NCBI GenBank assembly: GCA_003168215.1
Contig: PMSW01000013.1
Coordinates: forward strand, 5,293-55,722
Length of the DNA stretch: 50,430 nucleotides
Direction: 5' to 3'
Source: Actinomycetota bacterium
GTDB lineage: Bacteria; Actinomycetota; Actinomycetes; Streptosporangiales; Streptosporangiaceae
The translations under genes and the position numbers were made by a program. Below are positions 8,510-16,461 of this stretch, piece after piece. Within the stretch, counting starts at the first letter, position 1. Every line of letters starts with the position of its first letter. Under the pieces are notes generated by a model that was not told the DNA's origin, did not search any database, and saw only the letters and a list, made by a program, of their open reading frames with translations.

Positions 8510-9295
8510 GTGCCAGTCCTTGACCGCCGGGCAGCAGCTGACTGGATTGCCCGCTGGGACATCCAGCAGCTGGGCTACCTGCCGGACCGGGAAGAGCGGT
8601 TCACCGCACTGATTGACGCGGTGGAGGAGGGCACTGCGGTCCCGAACCCGCTCGTACTTGACCTGGGCTGCGGCCCCGGCTCGCTGGCAGTCCGGCTGCT
8701 GGACCGGCTGCCGGGGGCCACTGTGGTCGGCGTCGACGCGGATCCGCTCCTGCTCACGCTGGGCCGTATTGCCTGGCCCGACCGCGCAGGGCTGCGTTTC
8801 GCCGAAACCGATCTCCGCACGGCCGGCTGGTCGGCGGTGCTCGGCCTGGACCGGCAGGCGGACGCCGCGGTGAGCACCACGGCACTGCACTGGCTGCCCC
8901 CCGTGGCGCTGGCCGCGATGTACGCCGAGCTTGGCGCCGTGCTGCGCCCGGGCGGCCTGCTGCTGAACGGCGATCACTTCACCGAAGATGACAAGACCGC
9001 GCCGACCCTGGCCAGGCTCGGCCGCTCCCTGATCGAGCGTGAGGAGTCCAGGCGGTTCCCCGGCGGTCATCCGGAAACATGGAGTGGCTGGTGGGAGGCG
9101 GTATCGGCCGAGCCGGCCCTGGCTGACGAGGTCGCGGCGCGGGCGGGCCGATTCATCGAGAGCGACCATCACGGTTCACCGTCGGGACGGCTCGCCACGC
9201 ACATTGACGCGCTGCGGGCGGCGGGCTTCACGGAGATCGGCACGCTCTGGCAGCGCGGCGAGAACCGCCTGCTGTGCGCCGTCATGGGCGGCTGA
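8510..9295 (+). CDS. class I SAM-dependent methyltransferase
   Basis: The 261-residue protein has Rossmann motif I, DLGCGPGS (residues 51-58), an acidic ribose-binding GVDADP, and the post-motif ALHWLPP and LRPGGLLLNGDH, all typical of small-molecule methyltransferases. The substrate is unknown. The ORF track starts at GTG 8492, but AAGGAGG lies inside that extension, 5 nt before GTG 8510, which is therefore preferred. It follows pfkA by about 110 nt and stands as a single gene with a repeat in its leader. Confidence 0.85.
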   Translation: MPVLDRRAAADWIARWDIQQLGYLPDREERFTALIDAVEEGTAVPNPLVLDLGCGPGSLAVRLLDRLPGATVVGVDADPLLLTLGRIAWPDRAGLRFAETDLRTAGWSAVLGLDRQADAAVSTTALHWLPPVALAAMYAELGAVLRPGGLLLNGDHFTEDDKTAPTLARLGRSLIEREESRRFPGGHPETWSGWWEAVSAEPALADEVAARAGRFIESDHHGSPSGRLATHIDALRAAGFTEIGTLWQRGENRLLCAVMGG

Positions 9296-9311
9296 CCTCC
9301 GCCAGCCGCCG

Positions 9312-10205
9312 CTAGCTGAAGATCATCCAGTCGCGGATGGCGTCCAGCCGGTCCGGTTCCAGCTGCGCATAGGCACTCACTTCATCTGCGCTGCTGAACC
9401 TGCCGAGCTTCGCGCGCGCGGCGAGGACGGCGGCCGTCTCATCGGGCGACAGCCCCAGCTGAGACTGGAGGATCTCGCCAGGCACCTGATTGACGTCGAC
9501 CAGGCCACCGTCGTCGTATTCACGGGCCATGTCGGGCCGGCCGATCCGCAGCTCGCGGCAGAGTATGGGGTTCTTGCTGGCGATCTCGCGCGCCTCGCGG
9601 CGGCGCTCCATCCGGCCGCGGGCAGTCGCCAGCGCCTCCCGGTTGAGCTCCTCGGGCCGGGCAGCGCCGGAGACGGCAGCAGGAGCCGGGTCACTGCCGA
9701 ACGCGACAAAAGAGTGCACAGCCCCCCCGCCAATCAGCAGGATGACGAGCCCGCCGGCCGCCGTTGACCCGGCGCCGCTCTGGCCACCGACCGATACCGC
9801 CACAATCTCCAGTACGACGGCCAGGAGATAGCCGACGAATATCGCCCAGTCCTTCCTGGCGCGCCGGGCCACCGCAAGCCGCAGGAACGGCGCAAAGGCA
9901 AGGAATCCCACCGACCACACGGGTACTGACGCCCACGCGAACTGGCGAAGCCGGGCGGTGCCACGACCGTGGGCTGCGGAGGACCGCGCGCCCGCCGTCG
10001 CCGGAGCCTGCGCCCCTGCCGGGAACTGCGCGCCCGCAGGCGCCGGGAACTGCGCGCCCGCCGAGGGCTGCGCGCTCGCGCCAAACGGCTGGGCGCCTGG
10101 CGTCAGTGGCTCGGCACCCGGCGTCAGCGGCTGCGCGTTCGCGGCCGGGGGCTGCCCGCTTCCTGGCTGAGCCTGTCCTCCGCCATGGTGACTAGGTTGC
10201 GTCAT
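9312..10205 (-). CDS. membrane protein with C-terminal helix-hairpin-helix domain
   Basis: The 297-residue protein has an N-terminal ~90-residue low-complexity region of Gln/Pro/Ala (repeats of PGAxP and AGAQ), two or three hydrophobic segments (about 105-190), and a C-terminal ComEA/Psb12-like helix-hairpin-helix, VDVNQVPGEILQSQLG...GRFSSADEV. Such a domain can bind DNA or another protein. The family is a frequent actinobacterial hypothetical with no assigned role. It converges with the methyltransferase and diverges from thiI. The repeated N-terminus makes exact start placement uncertain, but ATG 10205 fits the frame. Confidence 0.75.
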   Translation of the reverse strand: MTQPSHHGGGQAQPGSGQPPAANAQPLTPGAEPLTPGAQPFGASAQPSAGAQFPAPAGAQFPAGAQAPATAGARSSAAHGRGTARLRQFAWASVPVWSVGFLAFAPFLRLAVARRARKDWAIFVGYLLAVVLEIVAVSVGGQSGAGSTAAGGLVILLIGGGAVHSFVAFGSDPAPAAVSGAARPEELNREALATARGRMERRREAREIASKNPILCRELRIGRPDMAREYDDGGLVDVNQVPGEILQSQLGLSPDETAAVLAARAKLGRFSSADEVSAYAQLEPDRLDAIRDWMIFS

Positions 10206-10303
10206 CTCTGCCTTCCCTCACATCCTGCTGCCGCGGCCGGGCCGCAGGGACTGAGCTTGCCACAAGGAGCCGTGGCACCCCGCTTAGCTGGCAGACTAGG
10301 GGA

Positions 10304-11635
10304 ATGCCCGCCTTGCCCCTAGCTGATCCCGCCACACCGCAGCGGACGACGGCCCTGCATGAGCCATGCGTGCTGCTCAAGCTCGGCGAGATCGTGCTCA
10401 AGGGCAAGAACAGGCAGCAGTTCGAGCGGCTCCTGCAGGACAACATCAAGCGCGCGGTCCGCGACCTGGGCATCCCGATGCAGCTGCGGCAGCGGGAAGG
10501 CGTGATCGTGCTGACCCTGGCCGATGGCAGCACGCCCGGCGGCAGCATGCCCAGGGGCAGCGCGGCGCCGGGCAGCACAGCGCCGGGCAGCGCGGCGCCA
10601 GCTTGGCCGGCCTGCGGAGCCGTGGACGGGGCGGCCGCGGAAGCTGCGGTCGACTTGCTTGCCGAACGCATGAGCAACGTGATGGGTATCGTCCGCGTCT
10701 GCCGTGCGGTGCGGGTCGCCAAGGATCCAGAGGCGGCCATCGCCGCAGCGGTAGAGCTGACCGCGGGACGGCAGGGGTCATTCGCCGTGCGGGCGAGGCG
10801 CCGTGACAAGCGGTTCCCGGTCACCTCCGCCGAGCTGGCCATCCTCATCGGGACCAGGATCCAGCAGGAGTACGGCTACCCGGTCAACCTGCGCCGGCCG
10901 GATACGACGGTCTTCGTCGAGGTCGACCAGTCCGAGGTATTCGTCTTCACCGAGGGGATGCCGGGCCAGGGCGGCCTGCCGGTCAACATGAGCGGGCGGG
11001 CACTGGTGCTCATGTCCGGCGGCATCGACTCGCCGGTCGCCGCCTACCGGATGATGCGCCGCGGCCTGCGCTGCAGTTACCTGCACTTCTCCGGCATGCC
11101 GCTGACCGGTCCCGAGTCGGTGTACAAGGCGTACGGCCTGGTACGCGAGCTGGACAAATTCCAGGGCGGATCGCGGCTGTTCGTCGTCGCGTTCGGCAAG
11201 GCACAGCAGCGGCTCGCCTCCTCGGGCGCGGGCAGGCTGCAGATCATGGCCCAGCGCCGGCTGATGCTCAAGACCGGCGAGGTGATGGCCCGGCGGCAGC
11301 GGGCGGCGGCGCTCGTCACCGGGGACTCGCTGGGCCAGGTGAGCAGCCAGACGCTGACCAATATCACGGCTCTTGATGACGCCGTGACGCTGCCGATCCT
11401 GCGGCCGCTGATCGGCCTGGACAAGACCGAGATCATGGCGGAGGCACGCCGCATCCGGACGCTCAGCATCTCCGAGCTGCCCGATCAGGACTGCTGCAGC
11501 CTGCTCACGCCGCGCCAGGTGGAAACCCGGGCCAGGATTGAGGATCTCCGCCGGATCGAGGCGCGGCTGGATGCCGACGATCTGGCCGAGGAGCTGGCAG
11601 CCGCCGCGCAGGAGCACACGCCAGGTCGGCCCTGA
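10304..11635 (+). CDS. thiI: tRNA 4-thiouridine synthase ThiI
   Basis: The 443-residue ThiI has the opening LLKLGEIVLKGKNR, a THUMP domain (about 60-195) and the PP-loop ATPase motif SGGIDSPVAAYRM near residues 237-249. It adenylates U8 of tRNA and transfers sulfur to form 4-thiouridine; in some bacteria it also supplies sulfur for the thiazole of thiamine. There is no C-terminal rhodanese domain, so another persulfide carrier must serve. The PDQDCCSLLTPRQ segment is retained. A ~30-residue Gly/Ser/Pro/Ala insertion (about 76-106) interrupts the THUMP region. The gene stands alone; the thi genes are 15 kb away. Confidence 0.9.
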   Translation: MPALPLADPATPQRTTALHEPCVLLKLGEIVLKGKNRQQFERLLQDNIKRAVRDLGIPMQLRQREGVIVLTLADGSTPGGSMPRGSAAPGSTAPGSAAPAWPACGAVDGAAAEAAVDLLAERMSNVMGIVRVCRAVRVAKDPEAAIAAAVELTAGRQGSFAVRARRRDKRFPVTSAELAILIGTRIQQEYGYPVNLRRPDTTVFVEVDQSEVFVFTEGMPGQGGLPVNMSGRALVLMSGGIDSPVAAYRMMRRGLRCSYLHFSGMPLTGPESVYKAYGLVRELDKFQGGSRLFVVAFGKAQQRLASSGAGRLQIMAQRRLMLKTGEVMARRQRAAALVTGDSLGQVSSQTLTNITALDDAVTLPILRPLIGLDKTEIMAEARRIRTLSISELPDQDCCSLLTPRQVETRARIEDLRRIEARLDADDLAEELAAAAQEHTPGRP

Positions 11636-11744
11636 TTTCATTTTTAACGTGGCCGTCCCGCCCAGTCGCCTACGCTGGCCGGGTCGCCCGCGCTCTCCGG
11701 GCACCAGCCTCGATGTGGCAGTCTCGTCGGCGGAGGTAACAAAC

Positions 11745-12614
11745 GTGAAAATCGGATTGCAGATCCCTGACTTCACCGGGCCGGGCGCGGCCCGGCTCGG
11801 CGCGGACCTGGCGACCGTCGCCAGGACCGCCGACGATGCCGGGTTCGAGTTCATCAGCGTGATGGATCACTTCTTCCAGATCAACATGGTGGGCCCGCCG
11901 GAGCACGACATGCTCGAGGCGTACACCACGCTGGGATACCTGGCCGGCTGCACGTCCCGGGCAAAGCTGGTCACCCTCGTGACCGGCGCCGTCTACCGGC
12001 ACCCGGGAATCCTGGCGAAGATCGTGACCACGCTCGACGTGCTGTCCGGCGGCCGTGCGTGGCTTGGCATCGGCGCGGCCTGGAATGAGGAGGAGTCCAG
12101 GGGCCTGGGCATCCCGTTCCCGCCGGTCGCCGAGCGGTTCGAGCGGCTGGAGGAAACGCTCCAGATCTGCCTGCAGATGTGGAGCGGCGACGAGTCCCCT
12201 TATCAGGGCAGGCACTATCAGCTGGCGCGGCCGCTGAACTACCCGAAGGCGCTGTCGGCACCGCATCCGCCAATCCTGATCGGCGGCTCCGGCGAGCGGA
12301 AGACGCTGCGGTTCGTCGCCCGCTACGCCCAGGCCTGCAACCTGTTCCCCGGCCCGGACCTCGCCCGCAAGCTCGACGTGCTGCGCGCGCACTGCGACGC
12401 CGAGGGACGTGACTACGACGAGATCGAGAAGACCTGCTACTTCATCTTCGATGTCGGCGAGAAGGGGGAGAAGGCCGCGCAGGTCGTCGACCAGCTCGGC
12501 GGCCTCGCCGAGATGGGATTCCAGGCCGCGATTGGCGCGGTGGCAGGCGTCTGGGACGTCACGCCGCTGGAGATCATCGGCGCTGAGGTGATCCCGGCAG
12601 TCGCCGCGCTCTGA
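11745..12614 (+). CDS. F420-dependent LLM-class oxidoreductase
   Basis: The 289-residue luciferase-like TIM-barrel protein has the family N-terminus VKIGLQIPDF, the AAWNEEES and GIPFPP segments, and HPPILIGGSGERKTLRFVARYA. These match the LLM class F420-dependent subgroup, which performs hydride transfer with coenzyme F420; the substrate is unknown. The ORF track begins at 11538, inside thiI. GTG 11745 has GGAGGT 7 nt upstream and gives the expected N-terminus. It converges with aroF, with 50 nt between the stops. Confidence 0.88.
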   Translation: MKIGLQIPDFTGPGAARLGADLATVARTADDAGFEFISVMDHFFQINMVGPPEHDMLEAYTTLGYLAGCTSRAKLVTLVTGAVYRHPGILAKIVTTLDVLSGGRAWLGIGAAWNEEESRGLGIPFPPVAERFERLEETLQICLQMWSGDESPYQGRHYQLARPLNYPKALSAPHPPILIGGSGERKTLRFVARYAQACNLFPGPDLARKLDVLRAHCDAEGRDYDEIEKTCYFIFDVGEKGEKAAQVVDQLGGLAEMGFQAAIGAVAGVWDVTPLEIIGAEVIPAVAAL

Positions 12615-12664
12615 GCCTTCCGCGGACGCCCGCCTGCCCCGCCATAAGCCCGGCACCACCGGCA

Positions 12665-13708
12665 TCATCCGACGGTCACCGGCTGCGGGGCCTGGCTCAG
12701 CGTGCGGCCCATCAGCTGCGGCATCGTCGACATCACCGCGGCCAGCTCGCGGATGTCGCTGTCCACGAGCGCCTGGTCACCGTCGCACAATGCAGCGGCA
12801 GGCTCCGGGTGCACGTCCACGATGATCCCGTCTGCCCCGACCGCGATTGCCGCCCTGCTCAGCGGCAGCACAAGGTCGCGACGGCCGCCCGAGTGCGACG
12901 GATCCACGATCACCGGCAGGTGCGAAAGCCGCTGCGCGACCGGGACGGCGCTGATGTCGAGGGTGTTGCGGGTAGCCGTCTCGAAGGTCCGGATGCCGCG
13001 CTCGCAGAGCACGATGTCGAGGTTTCCGCGCTGGGCGATGTACTCGGCGGCCATCAGCCATTCCTCGATAGTGGCGTTCATCCCGCGCTTGAGCAGTACC
13101 GGCTTTCCGGCGGAGCCGACCGCCTGCAGCAGGGTGAAATTCTGCATGCTGCGGGTGCCGACCTGGAGCATGTCGGCGTAGGAGCAGACGAGATCGACGC
13201 TGGCCGGGTCGATGACCTCGGTCACTACCGGGAGCCCGGTCTCGGCACGGACCTCGGCCAGGATCTTCAGCCCGGCCTCGCCGAGGCCCTGGAATGCGTA
13301 CGGCGAGGTACGCGGCTTGAACGCGCCGCCGCGCAGCAGTGACGCCCCGGCCGCCTTGGCCATCCTGGCCGCGGCGACGGTCTGCTCCGGTGTCTCGACC
13401 GTGCACGGCCCGGCGATGACCGTGACGGTGCCTGGCCCGATCGGGACGCCGCCTACCTTGATCACCGACCGGCTCGGATGATTCTCCCTGCTGACCAGCT
13501 TGTACGGAACGGATATCCGCACGACGTCGCCGACGCCGGTTCTGCTGCGCAGATTCAGCGTGCCGAACTGCTCGATGTCGCCGACCAGGCCGATAATCGT
13601 CCTGGCGACCCCGCGGCTCACGAAGGCTTCCCCGCCCGCCGTGCGCACCAGATCCACGATCGTGTCAACGTCTGTCTGGGTGGCCTCTGGGGCCATCACG
13701 ACGACCAT
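12665..13708 (-). CDS. aroF: 3-deoxy-7-phosphoheptulonate (DAHP) synthase, type I-beta
   Basis: The 347-residue DAHP synthase condenses phosphoenolpyruvate and erythrose-4-phosphate in the first step of aromatic amino acid synthesis. An N-terminal ferredoxin-like regulatory domain (1-75) precedes the barrel, which shows AGPCTVET, LRGGAFKPRTSPYAFQG, VLLKRGMNATIEEW and IVDPSHSGGRRDLV. The extra domain marks the I-beta class, often feedback-inhibited. ATG 13708 is preferred over the ORF-track start because GGAGGT lies 6 nt upstream. Its 5' leader holds an aromatic-rich peptide ORF and a strong hairpin, so transcription is probably attenuated. Confidence 0.93.
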   Translation of the reverse strand: MVVVMAPEATQTDVDTIVDLVRTAGGEAFVSRGVARTIIGLVGDIEQFGTLNLRSRTGVGDVVRISVPYKLVSRENHPSRSVIKVGGVPIGPGTVTVIAGPCTVETPEQTVAAARMAKAAGASLLRGGAFKPRTSPYAFQGLGEAGLKILAEVRAETGLPVVTEVIDPASVDLVCSYADMLQVGTRSMQNFTLLQAVGSAGKPVLLKRGMNATIEEWLMAAEYIAQRGNLDIVLCERGIRTFETATRNTLDISAVPVAQRLSHLPVIVDPSHSGGRRDLVLPLSRAAIAVGADGIIVDVHPEPAAALCDGDQALVDSDIRELAAVMSTMPQLMGRTLSQAPQPVTVG

Positions 13709-13737
13709 GTCACTACCTCCCTGTCTCCACAAATGAC

Positions 13738-13770
13738 GAAAGCCCCGGGCCGTTCCGGCCCGGGGCTTTC
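13738..13770 (-). terminator. attenuator hairpin in the aroF leader
   Basis: A perfect 14-bp inverted repeat, GAAAGCCCCGGGCC/GGCCCGGGGCTTTC, with a 5-nt loop lies between the leader peptide stop and the aroF ribosome binding site. Only a mixed T-containing run (TTTCGTCATTTG) follows on the minus strand, as usual for high-GC terminators. Its 5' arm plus loop base (CCGGGCCGG on the RNA) can also pair with CCGGCCCGG in the leader peptide region, giving an alternative antiterminator. Confidence 0.8.
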
Positions 13771-13785
13771 CTTACGTCGCTCGCG

Positions 13786-13860
13786 TCAGTGCAGCATCTG
13801 GCGGGCGACCGTCCGGAGTCCGGGCCGGTAGCAATAAAAGAACCAGTACTGGTTACGCAC
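13786..13860 (-). CDS. aromatic-rich leader peptide of aroF
   Basis: The 24-codon ORF with a GTG start contains NQYWFFYCYR: three Tyr, one Trp and two Phe within eight codons (residues 4-11). The stop is 15 nt before the terminator hairpin. This is what a ribosome-mediated attenuator for DAHP synthase should look like, comparable in concept to the Corynebacterium AroR leader upstream of aroF. An in-frame ATG seven codons upstream would give a 31-residue version. No strong Shine-Dalgarno sequence is visible before either start. Confidence 0.75.
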   Translation of the reverse strand: MRNQYWFFYCYRPGLRTVARQMLH

Positions 13861-14019
13861 GGGCGCAAGCCTAGCGCACATCCGGAACACCACAGCGCGG
13901 CGGGCACCAGGATCGGCCCGGATGGCGAGATGGCAAGATGGCTCCGCCCGCAGGAGCCGATGGTCGCCGGAGTGTCGCGCCCGGCGCGGCGCGAGGGCGC
14001 GAAGGGACAGATCAGCCGG

Positions 14020-14694
14020 ATGAGGCAGCCCGAGACCAGCAAACGGGCAGTCGGCGCGGGTCATCCTGCGACCGGCAGGACCGATCCGGGCGCGTCGCCG
14101 GAGAGCGGGCTGCCGCCCGGCCAGTACATCCCCGCCAGCTGGCCGGTCCTGCACTACGGGCGTGTTCCGGTCTTTCATCCGGAGAGCTGGGGCATGCAGG
14201 TGTTCGGCGCGACGGAGAACGGCCGTGATCACCGCTGGGGATGGGACGAGTTCAGGTCGCTGCCCAGCTGCCGGGTGATCGCCGACTTCCACTGCGTGAC
14301 CAAGTTCAGCATCCCGGGGATCGCCTGGGAGGGAGTGCCCGCGGCGGCGTTGCTGCGGGCAGTGCCACCTGCAGCAGAGGTAACTCATGTCATGGTCTGG
14401 GCTGATTTCGGCTACAGCGCCAACGTGCGAATCGCGGATTTCGCGGCGGATGACACCCTGTTCGCCACCCATCGCAACGGAACGGAACTCACTCCCGAGC
14501 ACGGCTACCCGGTCCGGCTGGTCGTACCCGGCCTGTACGCATGGAAGAGCGTCAAGTGGGTCAGGGCCGTGGAGTACCTGATGGCGGACAGGCGCGGGTT
14601 CTGGGAAGAGCGGGGCTATCACAACACGGCCGACCCCTGGCGCGAGCAGCGTTACTCCTACCAGGAGCGGCCCGGCGAGGGTCCGCCGCTCTGA
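14020..14694 (+). CDS. sulfite oxidase-like molybdopterin oxidoreductase (short form)
   Basis: The 224-residue protein corresponds to the Mo-cofactor domain of sulfite oxidase-type enzymes in the short actinobacterial form. HCVTKFSIPGIAWEGV holds Cys92, the expected molybdenum ligand. VMVWADFGYSANV, GYPVRLVVPGLYAWKSVKWV and the C-terminal FWEERGYHNTADPWREQRY are standard family segments. It is expected to act as a Moco-dependent oxidase or reductase of unknown substrate; no twin-arginine signal is seen. ATG 14020 has only a weak upstream GAAGGGA. A degraded copy of its last ~120 nt lies at 17053-17172. Confidence 0.85.
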   Translation: MRQPETSKRAVGAGHPATGRTDPGASPESGLPPGQYIPASWPVLHYGRVPVFHPESWGMQVFGATENGRDHRWGWDEFRSLPSCRVIADFHCVTKFSIPGIAWEGVPAAALLRAVPPAAEVTHVMVWADFGYSANVRIADFAADDTLFATHRNGTELTPEHGYPVRLVVPGLYAWKSVKWVRAVEYLMADRRGFWEERGYHNTADPWREQRYSYQERPGEGPPL

Positions 14695-14793
14695 CGTCCG
14701 GCAGGCCAGCGCACGGCGGGATGGCTGCGATCATTGCGACCGGCACGAGCAGGCAAATTGCCAGCCCGTCCGGAACGGGATAGGAAGGCTCTC

Positions 14794-15582
14794 GTGCAGC
14801 GCTTCCTTCAGATCGCGCCTGGCGTTATGGTCGCCACTGCATACCGGCTGACCAGCACCAGCACGCTGGTCATTGCCGACGACGGTGCCTGCCTCATCAT
14901 CGACCCGGCGGTTACCGTGGCTGATCTAGCCGCGCTGGCCTGCGACATCCGGGATGCCGGGCTTCAGCTGCAGGCGGGCTATGCGACGCACCCGCACTGG
15001 GATCACGTGCTGTGGAGCCGTGGGCTGGGCGATGCGCCGCGGTATGCGACCGCCGGAGCCGTGGACCTGTTCGAGTCCATGCGCACGGAGATGACCGACA
15101 TGCTTCAGCAGAGCGAGCCCGGCCACGATCTGGAGCTTTTCGGCCGACTGACTGCGCTGCCCGGCGACGGCCGTCAGATCCCCTGGACCGGTCAGTCCGC
15201 CGAGGTGATCGTCCACGACGGGCATACGCCCGGTCATGGCGCGGTGTTCCTGCCAAGCGCAGGCGTTCTCGTCGCAGGCGACATGCTCTCTGACATCGAG
15301 ATCCCGCTCCTCGACACAGTTGCAGACGAGCCTCTCAGGGACTACCGGACTGGCCTGCAGCGCCTCGCGGCCGTGCCGGGCGTCCAGTGGGTTGTACCCG
15401 GCCACGGGCACGTCGGCGACGCGGCGGAGTTCCGCCGGCGGCTTGACGCGGACAGCAGATACCTTGACCTGCTGACCGCCGGCGAGCCGTTTGAAGATCC
15501 GCGGATGACCGCGCAATGGCAGCGCGACTCCCATGCCGAGCAATTGCGGGTGGTGGCCGGGCAGGACGCGGGGTCAGGCTGA
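14794..15582 (+). CDS. MBL-fold metallo-hydrolase
   Basis: The 262-residue metallo-beta-lactamase-fold protein has the zinc motif HPHWDH (residues 66-71), His in GHTPGHGAVF, Asp in VLVAGDMLSD, and PGHGHVGD. All expected metal ligands are present. Members hydrolyse thioesters, lactones or similar compounds; no specific activity is evident. GTG 14794 has AGGAAGG about 6 nt upstream and is preferred over the earlier start in the ORF track. It follows the sulfite-oxidase-like gene by 99 nt. Immediately downstream lies a fragment of an inositol-monophosphatase gene. Confidence 0.85.
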   Translation: MQRFLQIAPGVMVATAYRLTSTSTLVIADDGACLIIDPAVTVADLAALACDIRDAGLQLQAGYATHPHWDHVLWSRGLGDAPRYATAGAVDLFESMRTEMTDMLQQSEPGHDLELFGRLTALPGDGRQIPWTGQSAEVIVHDGHTPGHGAVFLPSAGVLVAGDMLSDIEIPLLDTVADEPLRDYRTGLQRLAAVPGVQWVVPGHGHVGDAAEFRRRLDADSRYLDLLTAGEPFEDPRMTAQWQRDSHAEQLRVVAGQDAGSG

Positions 15583-15620
15583 GGAGTTGGCCGGCCGGAG
15601 GGCACGGAAACCGGTAGCGA

Positions 15621-15715
15621 GACGCCCCGTTCCTGAGTGAGCGCTATCACGCCGTCGAAGGGCACGGTGCCTACGCCGGCACCCGGCCGCTGACGGCCAG
15701 CACGACCACCCGCCT
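15621..15715 (+). pseudogene. 95-nt fragment of the inositol-monophosphatase gene
   Basis: This stretch matches 18983-19077, inside the intact phosphatase gene, in 93 of 95 positions by eye, in the same orientation. The match is cut off sharply on both sides. The fragment has no start, no motifs and cannot be functional. It marks a recent duplication or recombination event. Confidence 0.9.
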
Positions 15716-15802
15716 CGCCGGCAGTCTCGCCGTCGAGCTCACCAGCACGGAAGTCAGGGCCGCCAGCACAGCGCCCGCCGCAGCAGGAATTGCCACCTTC
15801 AT
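15671..15802 (-). CDS. possible truncated small membrane protein
   Basis: The 43-residue minus-strand ORF starts with one hydrophobic segment, IPAAAGAVLAALTSVLVSS, like the N-terminus of small secreted or single-span actinobacterial proteins (DUF2613-like in feel). After about 28 residues it runs into the antisense of the phosphatase fragment and ends there. It is probably a small gene whose 3' end was replaced by the duplication. It lies 35 nt downstream of the sigma-factor partner gene on the same strand. The ribosome binding site is weak, so it may not be expressed. Confidence 0.3.
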   Translation of the reverse strand: MKVAIPAAAGAVLAALTSVLVSSTARLPARRVVVLAVSGRVPA

Positions 15803-15837
15803 GCGGCGAATCGGCTAGCCCCGAGGAGGCAGTTCAG

Positions 15838-16461
15838 CTACCCGGTGCACTGCTGGCTGGCATACACCAGACCGAAGCTCACCGGGCCGGTGATGCCTGC
15901 TGGCGGCGGGCTCCCGGTGCCTTGCGCAGACGGGCTTGAGGGCGGCACGCCGCCGCCGGGGTTGTCGTAGATGGATACGCCGGTGCCGCTGGGAAGGGCC
16001 GACGGGTCGACGACGAAGGAAGCGCTCCCACTGCTCGAACTGAGCTGGACGACAGCGCCCAGTACGTCCCGGCTCGTGTCATAGGGCTGGCACGACGTGC
16101 TCAGCGGAGCGCCGGAGAAGCTGACGTTGACCGGCAGGCCGTCCGCGCGCAGCGTGCTCTGCAGCCCGGCCGGATTCTGCAGCTGGTTGATGGTGATATC
16201 GATGTCGCCACTAGCCTGCCTGGCTACCGTCCAGGCCGCTAGCCGGGCGCTGACGGGATGGCCGGGCTGATGGCCAGAGGGCACTAGCGCGGTCACGGCC
16301 AGGGCCGCACCGGCAGCCACGGCCAGCGTTCCGGCCGCTGCAGGAATCCGGCGCCGGGCGCGTATCGTCCGGCTGCGGCGCACGATCTGCTCTTCCGGGA
16401 TGGTCATGTGTACGCCGGTGACGGACTCCCGTACCGCTGTGATCAGCTCGTTGTCGTTCAT
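15838..16461 (-). CDS. membrane-anchored partner of the ECF sigma factor
   Basis: The 207-residue protein has a short cytoplasmic N-terminus (about 1-42, with an Arg cluster RRSRTIRARRR), one membrane helix (about 43-65) and an extracytoplasmic domain with Ser/Gly/Pro-rich stretches. ATG 16461 overlaps the sigma-factor stop by 4 nt (ATGA), with AGAAGGAG upstream; the ORF-track start inside the sigma gene is spurious. Position and topology suggest a regulator of the sigma factor, but no zinc anti-sigma HxxxCxxC motif is present. The assignment as an anti-sigma protein is therefore inference only. Confidence 0.65.
   Translation of the reverse strand: MNDNELITAVRESVTGVHMTIPEEQIVRRSRTIRARRRIPAAAGTLAVAAGAALAVTALVPSGHQPGHPVSARLAAWTVARQASGDIDITINQLQNPAGLQSTLRADGLPVNVSFSGAPLSTSCQPYDTSRDVLGAVVQLSSSSGSASFVVDPSALPSGTGVSIYDNPGGGVPPSSPSAQGTGSPPPAGITGPVSFGLVYASQQCTG

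Noticed and set aside
9960-10150. Repeats in the N-terminus of the helix-hairpin-helix protein as a mobile repeat
   Set aside because: They are degenerate, in frame and limited to a low-complexity coding region.
11636-11650. Terminator after thiI
   Set aside because: A T-rich run exists, but the preceding stem is only 4 bp, too weak to claim.
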